A DNA stretch of 64,000 nucleotides from Zoogloea dura. GTDB taxonomy: Bacteria; Pseudomonadota; Gammaproteobacteria; Burkholderiales; Rhodocyclaceae. Made by a program: the position numbers and the translations under genes. The stretch covers positions 248,001 through 312,000 of the forward strand of contig NZ_JABBGA010000003.1 in the NCBI RefSeq assembly GCF_012927165.1, given 5' to 3'. Below the pieces are notes generated by a model. That model worked only from the letters and a program-made list of their open reading frames with translations. It was not told the DNA's origin and searched no databases. Positions 39,833-47,966 of this stretch are shown in pieces (within the stretch, counting starts at the first letter, position 1; every line of letters begins with the position of its first letter).

Positions 39833-39866
39833 AAAAGGGCAGACCATACGGTCTGCCCTTTTGTCG
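39833..39866 (+). terminator. rho-independent terminator of the atp operon
   Basis: A perfect 13-bp stem (39833-39845 with 39850-39862; loop ATAC) whose arms end in AAAA and TTTT, so it can work in both directions, serving the atp operon and the convergent ubiJ-ubiE genes. Confidence 0.92.
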
Positions 39867-39882
39867 TTTACCGGACTCCGCT

Positions 39883-40458
39883 TCAGCGCTTTGCCGATTC
39901 CAGTTTTTTCAGGCGCTTGTCGAGGCGGGCGATATCATCCCGCAGGGCGGCAGCTTCGCCACCAAGATCTTCCAGGAGCGTCTTTTTCACGAGAACCGGC
40001 TGTTCCTCGCTGAAATACTCGGCCAGGTTATCGATCACGTTGCGGGCCGTCTGGCGCTGCCAGCCGATCACGTTCCTCGCCGTGGCTACGGCCCGGTGGG
40101 CGACGATGTCGCCGGTCAGGCGCGACAGGGCTTCCTCGCCATCCCAGCGCAGCTTGCGCAGCACGAAGCCGAGGGCGTCGGCGAGGTCGGCGTTGCCACT
40201 GATGCGGATGTCGGACATCAGCGCATCGGCGCCGCCGACCAGCTTGGGTAGGCTGCCGATCGGCAATTCCAGGGATACGTCGGGATCGTCGGTGGCAGAC
40301 TCGGTGAAATAACCCGCCGCGTCGATGCCCAGGCTGATCTCGACGGGCTTGAGCACCACGCAGGCGCTCCGCCCGGCGAAGGGCATCAGGCGCTCGCGGG
40401 CCCAGGGGGCATCCTGCAGCAGGTGATTCAGGCCGTTGATCACGGGTGAGGAAAGCAT
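39883..40458 (-). CDS. ubiJ: UbiJ-like SCP2-domain ubiquinone biosynthesis accessory protein
   Basis: A 191-residue protein with an SCP2-like lipid-binding domain (residues ~15-110; VVLKPVEISLGIDAAGYF and ISGNADLADALGFVLRKLRWD) and a C-terminal helical tail ending in DDIARLDKRLKKLESAKR. It matches UbiJ, which holds ubiquinone intermediates for the Ubi enzyme complex. It lies 11 bases downstream of ubiE, the usual E. coli neighbourhood (ubiE-ubiJ-ubiB). UbiB is not adjacent on this side. Confidence 0.85.
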   Translation of the reverse strand: MLSSPVINGLNHLLQDAPWARERLMPFAGRSACVVLKPVEISLGIDAAGYFTESATDDPDVSLELPIGSLPKLVGGADALMSDIRISGNADLADALGFVLRKLRWDGEEALSRLTGDIVAHRAVATARNVIGWQRQTARNVIDNLAEYFSEEQPVLVKKTLLEDLGGEAAALRDDIARLDKRLKKLESAKR

Positions 40459-40469
40459 GACGGCGCCGT

Positions 40470-41207
40470 TCAGAGTTTGTAGCCGCGGTGCAGGGCGACG
40501 ACGCCTGCGGTCATGTTGAAATACTCGACGCGGCTCAGTCCTGCCTCTTCCATCAGGGTCTTGAGGGACTCCTGATCGGGATGCATGCGGATGCTCTCGG
40601 CCAGGTAACGATAACTGTCGGCATCCCTGGCAACTTTCTCGCCCATCATGGGCAGCAGCTTGAAGGAATAGAAATCGTAAGCCGGGGCAAGGGGCTTCCA
40701 GACCTTGGAGAATTCCAGCACAAGCAGACGGCCACCGGGTTTCAGCACACGCCGCATTTCTGCGATGGCCTGGTCCTTGTGGGTCATGTTGCGCAGCCCG
40801 AAAGCGACGGTCACGCAATCGAAGTGATTGTCGGGGAAGGGCAGCTTCTCGGCATCGCACTGGGCCACCGGAAGCAGGAAGCCCTTGTCCACCACCCGGT
40901 CACGACCGCGTGACAGCATCGCGTGGTTGATATCGGTCAGCCATACTTGGCCGCTCGGCCCGACCTTCTTGGCGAAGGCGAGGGACAGGTCGGCGGTGCC
41001 ACCGGCCACGTCAAGCACCCGGTCGCCGGCGCGTACTCCGGCTATCTGCACGGTGAAGGCCTTCCAGAGGCGGTGCAGGCCGAAGGACATGAGGTCGTTC
41101 ATCACGTCGTAGCTGCTGGCGACGGACGAGAACACGCCGCGAACCTTGCTGGCCTTTTCGGACTCGGCGACCTTCTGGAAGCCGAAATGGGTGGTCTTGT
41201 CGTTCAT
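40470..41207 (-). CDS. ubiE: UbiE, ubiquinone/menaquinone C-methyltransferase
   Basis: A 245-residue SAM-dependent methyltransferase acting on 2-polyprenyl-6-methoxy-1,4-benzoquinol and demethylmenaquinol. Family signatures: [47 protein letters not shown]-binding [15 protein letters not shown], and [29 protein letters not shown]. Start ATG 41207 gives the standard N terminus; an upstream extension is low-complexity antisense to the next region. Confidence 0.97.
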   Translation of the reverse strand: MNDKTTHFGFQKVAESEKASKVRGVFSSVASSYDVMNDLMSFGLHRLWKAFTVQIAGVRAGDRVLDVAGGTADLSLAFAKKVGPSGQVWLTDINHAMLSRGRDRVVDKGFLLPVAQCDAEKLPFPDNHFDCVTVAFGLRNMTHKDQAIAEMRRVLKPGGRLLVLEFSKVWKPLAPAYDFYSFKLLPMMGEKVARDADSYRYLAESIRMHPDQESLKTLMEEAGLSRVEYFNMTAGVVALHRGYKL

Positions 41208-41263
41208 GATCTGCTTGCGGGATCGATATCGGTTGGCCGGCCCGGCGGGGCGTCGGCAGGAAA

Positions 41264-41689
41264 TCAGTGGTGATGGCCGCAGCCACCGCCCTTGGGTACG
41301 GGAGCGGGCTGATCGGCGGGATCGCGGCTGCCCCCTGCTTCGGCGAGGCGCAGCAGATAGGTCTGCCACAGATCGTCGCGGGTCTCGCCGATCTCGTAGA
41401 GGTAATCCCAGGAATACAGGCCGCTGTCGTGCCCGTCCGAAAACACCGGGCGGATCGCGTAATTGCCTACCGGTTCGACCCGGACGATATCCACGTCACG
41501 CTTGCCCAACTGCAGCACTTCCTGGCCCGGGCCATGGCCTCGGACTTCGGCGGACGGGGAATACACCCGCAGGAACTCGAAGCTGTATTCAAAGCGCTTG
41601 CCGTCGTCGAAACTCACCTCCATGAGGCGTGACAGTTTGTGCAGCTTGATCTCGGTGGGGACGGGATCGTCCTTGCGAAGGCCTGCCAT
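41264..41689 (-). CDS. DUF971-family protein with C-terminal CGHHH
   Basis: A 141-residue DUF971 protein. It has the GBBH-like N-terminal domain ([43 protein letters not shown] and [23 protein letters not shown]), related to a small zinc/iron-binding beta domain. The extension ends in GGGCGHHH, a likely metal-binding tail. The family is found in proteobacteria near ubiE or Fe-S-related genes; the function is unknown. It lies 56 bases upstream of ubiE on the same strand. Confidence 0.85.
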   Translation of the reverse strand: MAGLRKDDPVPTEIKLHKLSRLMEVSFDDGKRFEYSFEFLRVYSPSAEVRGHGPGQEVLQLGKRDVDIVRVEPVGNYAIRPVFSDGHDSGLYSWDYLYEIGETRDDLWQTYLLRLAEAGGSRDPADQPAPVPKGGGCGHHH

Positions 41690-41780
41690 GGATCGCTCCG
41701 TATTCTGATTGCGCGAGCCCGAATGATACTCGAAGGCGGCCCGGCTTCCCGATACCGGGCAGGCATTGCAGACCTGTGAC

Positions 41781-41799
41781 CTGTCATCAAAACTTCAAC
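41781..41799 (+). promoter_or_regulatory. Pho-box-like site upstream of phoB
   Basis: CTGTCATCAAAACTTCAAC: the first unit CTGTCAT is perfect, the second unit is weaker (4/7). An extra CTGTGAC lies directly upstream at 41774-41780. The site lies 47 bases before the phoB start, where PhoB autoregulation would be expected. Confidence 0.45.
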
Positions 41800-41845
41800 T
41801 TGCTGCAATACACTGGCCTGGTTGCCAGCATTCCTTGAGGTTTTC

Positions 41846-42556
41846 ATGCCCGCCACCATCCTCCTCGTCGAAGACGAGCCCGCCATTCAGGAACTGATCG
41901 CCGCCAATCTCATGCGGGCCGGGCACCATGTGGTGCGGGCATCCGACGCCGAGACGGCCCAACGCATCGTGCGCGATGCCCTGCCAGACCTGGTCCTGCT
42001 GGACTGGATGCTGCCAGGCATGTCCGGTGTCGAATTCGCCCGCCGCCTGCGCGCGGAAGAACGCACCCGGGGCATTCCGCTTATCATGCTCACCGCCCGC
42101 GGCGAGGAGCAGGACAAGGTCTCCGGCCTCGAGGCTGGCGCCGATGACTACATCACCAAGCCGTTTTCGCCGCGCGAGCTGGTGGCCCGCATCAAGGCCG
42201 TGCTGCGCCGCCGTGCGCCGGAAACCACCGAGGATCCGGTGGAACTGGGCGGTCTGCGGCTTGATCCCTCCACCCACCGCCTGGCGGCTGCCGGTGTGCC
42301 GGTGACCCTGGGCCCCACCGAATTCCGCCTGCTGCATTTCCTGATGACCCACCCTGAGCGGGTCCATTCCCGTGCCCAGCTGCTTGATCAGGTGTGGGGC
42401 GACCACGTATTCGTCGAGGAGCGCACTGTCGATGTGCACATCCGTCGCCTGCGCTGCGCCCTCGAACCGAGCAACCACGACAACCTCGTGCAGACTGTGC
42501 GTGGCAGCGGCTACCGCTTCTCGACCCAGCAGGAATCCCCGGCCCCCGTGCGATAA
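41846..42556 (+). CDS. phoB: PhoB, phosphate regulon response regulator
   Basis: A 236-residue OmpR/PhoB-type response regulator. The receiver domain has acidic residues ED at 10-11, phosphoacceptor D53 (LLDWMLPG), T/S and K105 ([10 protein letters not shown]). The C-terminal winged helix has [31 protein letters not shown] and [11 protein letters not shown], closest to PhoB. Followed 3 bases later by phoR. It activates phosphate uptake genes under phosphate limitation. Confidence 0.93.
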   Translation: MPATILLVEDEPAIQELIAANLMRAGHHVVRASDAETAQRIVRDALPDLVLLDWMLPGMSGVEFARRLRAEERTRGIPLIMLTARGEEQDKVSGLEAGADDYITKPFSPRELVARIKAVLRRRAPETTEDPVELGGLRLDPSTHRLAAAGVPVTLGPTEFRLLHFLMTHPERVHSRAQLLDQVWGDHVFVEERTVDVHIRRLRCALEPSNHDNLVQTVRGSGYRFSTQQESPAPVR

Positions 42557-42559
42557 TCG

Positions 42560-43906
42560 ATGACAGTCCAGTCAGTCGAAGGAGTACCGGTCATACGGTC
42601 GATCCGTTACATCATTGTCGCGGCTGTCCTGTCGCTGTTCGTGATGGTGCTTGCCGCCCTGGTGGTGTGGGCGGCCTGGGGGCCGCAGGAAGCGCTGCTG
42701 GCCTTTGCGGCGGCATCCATACTGCTGGGTGCCCATCACTTTGCCAACATCTACAAGCTTGTCCGCTGGTTGCGCACGCCGGTGGACAACGCCGTGCCCA
42801 CCCCTCGGGCCATCGGCCTGTGGAATTACGTCTTTGCGGAGATGAACAGCCGGGTGCGCAGCGCCAACCGGCGCCAGCAGCATCTCTCGACCGCCCTCGA
42901 GCGCTTCCGCGAAGCCAGCCAGGCCATGCCCCATGGTTTGCTGTTCCTGTCCGACACCCATTCGATCGAGTGGGTCAATCACCAGGGGGAGCAGCATTTC
43001 GGGCTGGATCGGGCGCGGGATCAGGGAACGCCGATCACCAACATCGTCCGCCAGCCGGACTTCGTGCGCTACCTCCAGGAGGGCCGTTACGACAAGCCGC
43101 TGACCCTGAGCATGGGTCGGCCCATCGGCCGGACCCTGATGGTGCACGTCGTGCCCTTCAGCGAAGACATGCTGCTGCTGATGTCGGAGGACATTACCCA
43201 GGGCGAACGCCTGCAGACCATGCGGCGGGACTTTGTCGCCAATGTCTCCCACGAGATGCGCACGCCTCTTACCGTGGTCGCGGGCTTCCTCGAAACCGTC
43301 ATCGACGGGCTGGATGATCTGGAGAAGGACGACATCTCCCATTATCTCGGCCTGGCCCATGAGCAGGCAGGACGCATGCAGCGCCTGATCCAGGACCTGC
43401 TGACGCTATCCGCCCTGGAGTCTGATGCCCCCATCCTCCAGGAGGAGGCCGTGGACGTCGCGTCCTTGCTGAAAGAAGTCCTGCAGGAGGCGCGGGTGGT
43501 CTCCGCCGGCCGCCATCGCATCGATCTCGACTGTGCTACCCACGCACGGCTGCTCGGCAATGCCAAGGAGCTCTACAGCGCCATGGCCAACCTGGCGATC
43601 AATGCGGTGCGCTACACACCCGAGGGAGGGCGTATCCAGATCAGCTGGCGTCAGCGGGGTTCGGTGGTTGAGTACGCCGTCAAGGACGACGGCATCGGGA
43701 TTGCACCGGAGCACATTCCCCGCCTGACCGAACGCTTCTACCGGGTGGACCGCGGGCGCTCCCGCGAAACCGGTGGGACTGGGCTGGGACTGGCCATCGT
43801 CAAGCATGTGCTGAGCCGCCACCAGGGTGACTTGCTGATCGACAGCGAACCGGGCCGTGGGAGCACCTTTACGGCTTGCTTTCCGGCCCGGCGCCTGGTG
43901 GCCTGA
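42560..43906 (+). CDS. phoR: PhoR, phosphate regulon sensor histidine kinase
   Basis: A 448-residue sensor kinase. Two N-terminal hydrophobic helices (YIIVAAVLSLFVMVLAALVVWAAW and the following ALLAFAAASILLG) lack a large periplasmic domain, as in PhoR. A PAS domain is followed by HisKA with FVANVSHEMRTPLTVVAGF (phosphorylated H) and a HATPase_c domain with NLAINAVRYTPEGG (N box) and GGTGLGLAIVKHVL (G box). It pairs with PhoB three bases upstream. Confidence 0.93.
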   Translation: MTVQSVEGVPVIRSIRYIIVAAVLSLFVMVLAALVVWAAWGPQEALLAFAAASILLGAHHFANIYKLVRWLRTPVDNAVPTPRAIGLWNYVFAEMNSRVRSANRRQQHLSTALERFREASQAMPHGLLFLSDTHSIEWVNHQGEQHFGLDRARDQGTPITNIVRQPDFVRYLQEGRYDKPLTLSMGRPIGRTLMVHVVPFSEDMLLLMSEDITQGERLQTMRRDFVANVSHEMRTPLTVVAGFLETVIDGLDDLEKDDISHYLGLAHEQAGRMQRLIQDLLTLSALESDAPILQEEAVDVASLLKEVLQEARVVSAGRHRIDLDCATHARLLGNAKELYSAMANLAINAVRYTPEGGRIQISWRQRGSVVEYAVKDDGIGIAPEHIPRLTERFYRVDRGRSRETGGTGLGLAIVKHVLSRHQGDLLIDSEPGRGSTFTACFPARRLVA

Positions 43907-43913
43907 GCGAAGG

Positions 43914-43947
43914 GACGATTGCCGGAGATTCCGGCAATCGTCGTTTC
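43914..43947 (+). terminator. rho-independent terminator after phoR
   Basis: A perfect 13-bp stem (43914-43926 and 43930-43942) with a 3-base loop, followed by GTTTC. It lies between convergent genes and overlaps the stop of the reverse-strand one. Confidence 0.6.
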
Positions 43948-45556
43948 AGGTGGCGACCGACTCGTAGGTTGCCTGATCGAAGTTGGTACCGCGGGCCACC
44001 AGGCTGGTGAGTCGGACCTGGCGTGATTCACCTGTGTGCAGCTCGAGGACCCGGTCGGCCTGGAACCAGCCGGCCGGCAGCACGATGCTTGCGGGCGCGC
44101 GCATGGCCGCGATCTCCGGCAGCATGAAGCCCTGGATATAGGGCTCGTGCGATGCCACGTTGATGCCCGTGCCGCGGATGGCCACCGAGGATGGCAGCCC
44201 GGACAGCAGATGAATGCCTGCCATCAGGGTGCCGTCCGGCTCGTACATCAGCCAGCTGACCTGCCCAAGCAGGTACTGGTTGCCGTCGCCCGGCTTGATG
44301 CCCACCAGCTGGTGATGTTCGATCCGCTGCCCCGGGTGTCTGCGCTGCAGGCGGAATCCCGATACCGAATGATCCACCGTGGCCCATTCCTCGATGATGA
44401 AGCCACGCCGCCGGGCTTCAGCCTCGGCATCCAGGTCAGGCTGGGTCTCGTCGTCGGCCCGTGCCCCAAAGGTGAGCACGTTCATGTCGTAACGGTTGCT
44501 CATCAGCTGGCGCCGGTTGGGGGGCACGAACTCGCGCCCCGAAACCAGCAGTCCGATGGCTTCCCAGTCGGTGCTGATGAAATTGCCACCCCTCTTGCTC
44601 CGCCGCGGGAAGCGGCGTCCGGCCGCCGACATGCCCCACGGCCGGTAGAGGGACACCAGCAGGCGGGCGCAGGCGGGCTGGGCGCAATCGTCACCCAGGC
44701 CCAGGGAGGCCGGCGTGGTGCCCTGCTTGAACTCCGCCAGCATGGCCTTGATCTGGGCCGCCAGGCGATGCCCGTCAAAGCGGCGCATGCCGGGCCGGGT
44801 GCCGATCAGGGCGATCGGGCGCAGGCCATGATCTTCGTTGAGGTCGAGGCCGTAGGCACGGGCATCATCCTTGTCCCACTCGGACTGGAGGATGCAGTAA
44901 GGGGCAAAGCGCTGGGCCCAGCGGCAGATCCAGTTGAGTTCGCGCTGATTGCGGCCGTAGGGGTTGGTCAGGTCGATCAGCAGCAGGGCGATATAGGCTT
45001 CGTCGGGGCTCTGGGCCTTCCAGGTGTTGTTCAGGGGGTCAATGACCCGGCTGTGGGTGACGCCGGCACGTTCTGCCTCCTGGTAGGCCGCGTGCACCAC
45101 CTGCCAGGCACCGGGCGGCTCAGCCCGGTGGGCGCGAAAATACTCGATGATGACCTGGCCCAGATACTGGATGCGCCGCTGGGCGAGGAGAGGCCACTGG
45201 GCACGGAACTCGTCGCCCGTGCTGCCGCTGTGCTCGGCGAGGCGGGCGTAGGCGGTGCTGAGGGCGGTCCACAGCTTGACCACCTGGCGCAGGGTGGCGT
45301 CTTCCGCGCTGTCGGGCGGCAGGGGATGGGCCGCATAGCGCGACGACATCTCGTGCTGCACGAAGGTGATGGTCTGGCGGGCCGACTCCAGGACCTCGAG
45401 TTGCTCCTCCGGCCCCAGGGGGCTGGCCAGCAGGCCCTCGAGCATGCGCACCAGCGTGGCGTGGCTTTCCCCTGCATTGAGGGTGTGCAGATTGCGCAGC
45501 AGCTTGCGGTACTGGTCCACGCTGCGCAATTCGGTGTAGTTCAGGGGAGTTTCCAT
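43946..45556 (-). CDS. uncharacterised protein with a possible PilZ-like C-terminal domain
   Basis: A 536-residue soluble protein I cannot assign to a named family with certainty. The N-terminal ~300 residues are helical. Around residues 390-480 is RRRGFIIEEWATVDHSVSGFRLQ, which has the DxSxxG signature of PilZ c-di-GMP-binding barrels with upstream arginines, followed by beta-rich sequence (LVGIKPGDGNQYLLGQVSWL). It may therefore be a c-di-GMP receptor, but this is inference from a short motif. It lies 18 bases downstream of the HIT gene on the same strand. No signal peptide. Confidence 0.55.
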   Translation of the reverse strand: METPLNYTELRSVDQYRKLLRNLHTLNAGESHATLVRMLEGLLASPLGPEEQLEVLESARQTITFVQHEMSSRYAAHPLPPDSAEDATLRQVVKLWTALSTAYARLAEHSGSTGDEFRAQWPLLAQRRIQYLGQVIIEYFRAHRAEPPGAWQVVHAAYQEAERAGVTHSRVIDPLNNTWKAQSPDEAYIALLLIDLTNPYGRNQRELNWICRWAQRFAPYCILQSEWDKDDARAYGLDLNEDHGLRPIALIGTRPGMRRFDGHRLAAQIKAMLAEFKQGTTPASLGLGDDCAQPACARLLVSLYRPWGMSAAGRRFPRRSKRGGNFISTDWEAIGLLVSGREFVPPNRRQLMSNRYDMNVLTFGARADDETQPDLDAEAEARRRGFIIEEWATVDHSVSGFRLQRRHPGQRIEHHQLVGIKPGDGNQYLLGQVSWLMYEPDGTLMAGIHLLSGLPSSVAIRGTGINVASHEPYIQGFMLPEIAAMRAPASIVLPAGWFQADRVLELHTGESRQVRLTSLVARGTNFDQATYESVAT

Positions 45557-45574
45557 GATCGGCGGATCTCCGCG

Positions 45575-46018
45575 TCAGCCGGCGATCTGCTCGGCGATGG
45601 CATTGCGCACGGCCAGTGCCAGGCGCGCATCATCAACTTCGGGTGCCGGGGAGCCCCGGCTCTTGCGCTGGGCCTGCCCCCAGACGGGCTGCGGGTAATG
45701 CAGGTCGTCCAGGTAACGGGGAATGACATGCCAGTGCAGGTGTGGAACGACATTGCCGAAACTCGCCAGATTGATCTTGTCGGGCCGGAAGCACTCCCTG
45801 ACTGCGACTTCCACGGCCATCAGGATATTGAAGCAATGGCGTTGCTCGGCCGGCGTCAGGTCGCTCATCTCGGACACATGATCTTTCCAGATCAGGCGGC
45901 AATAACCCGGGTAATCCGCATCAGGAACCCGGATCACACGGCAGCTCGCATCGTGCCAGAGCACGATCTCCTGCTCGGGGAAGCACAGGGGGCAGTCTTT
46001 CGGAGCGTTAATCGGCAT
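45575..46018 (-). CDS. HIT-family hydrolase
   Basis: A ~147-residue histidine-triad protein. The catalytic motif VVPHLHWHVIPRY (HxHxHxx) is present, as are N-terminal CPLCFPEQEIVLW and the conserved NLASFGN. Members hydrolyse nucleoside phosphoramidates or dinucleotides; the extra cysteine pair CPLC and the long C-terminal region are common to a proteobacterial subgroup. Start is ATG 46018 or ATG 46042; neither has a strong ribosome-binding site. Confidence 0.86.
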   Translation of the reverse strand: MPINAPKDCPLCFPEQEIVLWHDASCRVIRVPDADYPGYCRLIWKDHVSEMSDLTPAEQRHCFNILMAVEVAVRECFRPDKINLASFGNVVPHLHWHVIPRYLDDLHYPQPVWGQAQRKSRGSPAPEVDDARLALAVRNAIAEQIAG

Positions 46019-46099
46019 GAAGGTTTCGACCCGCGTTGGCAATATCCCTTGATTCTAGCCCGGATACCCTGCGATTTCTCATCGCGACCCGGTGTGAGT

Positions 46100-46957
46100 T
46101 TATTCCTTGAAACAAGTGCTTTCGTTGTCATTCGCGGGGGCCGGCGACCCGCATTCGCTGCGCACGAAGGCACAGGTTCCGGCGGGCCCGCAATCCACCG
46201 CCTCGCCATCCACAAACAGCATCAGGGTGCCGGGTGCGATGGGGGTCCAGGTCTCGTTGTCGGTGAGCGGCGTCGTCGCCACAACCGCCACCCGGTCGGC
46301 CGGCGAGGTCAGCTCCCGGAAGTCGACAGTGATGTCCTGATCCTTCAGGTGGGCCCGGTCGAAGGGAGCCTTTCTCACGATGTAGGCCAGCCGTGATGCG
46401 CAGTGGGCAAACAGGCAGGTGCCGTTGGAAAGCAGGAAGTTGAATTCTCCATGGGCGCCGATTTCTGCCGCGATGTCGCGAATGGCCACGAACAGGGTTT
46501 CGCGTGGCGGCTCTCCCTCGGGAAACTGGCGGCGCAGGGACTCCATCAGATAGCAGAAGGCCAGTTCGGAATCGGTCTGCCCCACCGGCTGGAAATAGCC
46601 CCGCAGTTCCGGTGCAAAGTCCTTCAGGTTGCCGTTGTGGGCAAAGACCCAATAGCGCCCCCACAGCTCCCGCTGGAAGGGGTGGGTGTTTTCAAGGCTG
46701 ACGAAGCCCTGGGTCGCCTTGCGGATGTGGGCGATCACGTTGAGGGAATGGATGGGATAGCCACGCACCAGCTCGGCCACCGGGGAATGGGCGCTGGCCT
46801 TGGGGTCGAGGAAGAGGCGCACGCCGCGGCCCTCGAAGAAGGCAATTCCCCAGCCGTCGCCATGCACATCGGTCAGCCCGCCCCGCGCCTGGAAGCCGGC
46901 GAAGGAGAAGCAGATGTCCGTCGGTGTATTGCAGTTCATTCCCAGCAACTGGCACAT
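46100..46957 (-). CDS. class II glutamine amidotransferase domain protein (YafJ-like)
   Basis: A 285-residue protein with an N-terminal nucleophile glutamine amidotransferase fold: MCQLLGMNCNTPTD with the nucleophile Cys2 after Met removal, GDGWGIAFFEG, VIAHIRKATQGF, TDSELAFCYLME. It matches the YafJ/GATase_4 type, often stand-alone, with unknown acceptor. The C-terminal part contains three cysteines (DCGPAGTCAFVRSEC) of unknown purpose. Divergent from the Sir2 gene. Confidence 0.87.
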   Translation of the reverse strand: MCQLLGMNCNTPTDICFSFAGFQARGGLTDVHGDGWGIAFFEGRGVRLFLDPKASAHSPVAELVRGYPIHSLNVIAHIRKATQGFVSLENTHPFQRELWGRYWVFAHNGNLKDFAPELRGYFQPVGQTDSELAFCYLMESLRRQFPEGEPPRETLFVAIRDIAAEIGAHGEFNFLLSNGTCLFAHCASRLAYIVRKAPFDRAHLKDQDITVDFRELTSPADRVAVVATTPLTDNETWTPIAPGTLMLFVDGEAVDCGPAGTCAFVRSECGSPAPANDNESTCFKE

Positions 46958-47075
46958 TTTTGTTTGCGATTCCCGTATGGCTTGAGACCGTCACGCTGGT
47001 CCGGATTAAACTCACGGCGCTGCTTGCCGACAGCCTGCGTGCAAGAGCGCCGAATTTTCCCGCAAGGGACTTCCC

Positions 47076-47891
47076 ATGACAAATCACACCTTAGCCGATC
47101 ACGCGGACCGGATCACTGCCGCAGGTCGCCTGCTATCGACCGCAAGGCGCATCCTCTTCATCACCGGCGCCGGCCTGTCGGCAGACTCCGGCCTGCCCAC
47201 CTACCGCGGGGTCGGCGGCCTGTATGAAGGCACCCTCACCGACATGGGCCTGCCCATCGAACAGGCCCTGTCGGGTGAAGTGTTCCGCCGTCGTCCCGAC
47301 ATCACCTGGCGCTACCTGGCGCAGATCGAGGCCAGCTGCCGCGATGCCCGCCCCAATGCCGGGCACTACGCCATCGCCCGCCTGGAAGCCCTGCACGGCC
47401 ACGTGACCGTGCTGACCCAGAACGTGGATGGCTTCCACCTGATGGCCGGCTCGCGGGACGTGATCGAGATGCACGGTACGCTGCGCCGCCTGCGTTGCGT
47501 TGATTGCGGTCGTTCCCGCCATGTGGACAACTATGCCGGCCTGACGATCCCGCCCGAGTGCCCCTATTGTGGCGGCACCCTGCGGCCCGACGTGGTGCTG
47601 TTCGGCGAAAGCCTGCCCGATCCGGCGATGCACCGCTTCGAGGCGGTGCTGGCGGCCGGGCCCGATCTGGTGCTGTCGGTCGGCACCGGCAGCGCCTTTC
47701 CCTATATCGCCGGGCCGGTGCTGTGGGCGATCTCGGCCGGTGTGCCCACCATCGAGATCAACCCGGGTGAAACGCCGCTCAGCGACAAGGTGGACATCCG
47801 CCTGCGCCTGCGCGCCGCCGAAGCCCTGCCGGCCATGCTCGATGCCGCCGGCTATTCCCTGGACAGCGGCCGGGACGCCAGCGCCGGATAG
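47076..47891 (+). CDS. Sir2-family NAD-dependent protein deacylase
   Basis: A 271-residue sirtuin. Motifs: GAGLSADSGLPTYRG (NAD-binding, Rossmann), TQNVDGFH, catalytic histidine in IEMHGTLRRLRC, zinc ligands CVDC and CPYC, then RPDVVLFGESLP. It removes acyl groups from lysines using NAD. The class with GAGxSxxSGxPTYR and a full zinc module is a canonical cobB-like deacylase, not the defence-type Sir2. It lies 75 bases upstream of the SNF2 helicase on the same strand. Confidence 0.92.
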   Translation: MTNHTLADHADRITAAGRLLSTARRILFITGAGLSADSGLPTYRGVGGLYEGTLTDMGLPIEQALSGEVFRRRPDITWRYLAQIEASCRDARPNAGHYAIARLEALHGHVTVLTQNVDGFHLMAGSRDVIEMHGTLRRLRCVDCGRSRHVDNYAGLTIPPECPYCGGTLRPDVVLFGESLPDPAMHRFEAVLAAGPDLVLSVGTGSAFPYIAGPVLWAISAGVPTIEINPGETPLSDKVDIRLRLRAAEALPAMLDAAGYSLDSGRDASAG

Positions 47892-47966
47892 AACATCACC
47901 GATCCACCGTTTCGCTGCAGCGCCGCAAAGCCTAGAATCGGAGGTTTTCGCCGCCCGGACGCAGGC

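Noticed and set aside
47076-47891. Sir2 gene as part of an anti-phage system
   Set aside because: The protein has the canonical deacylase layout with a zinc module and no defence partner (HerA, Argonaute, STAND) nearby.
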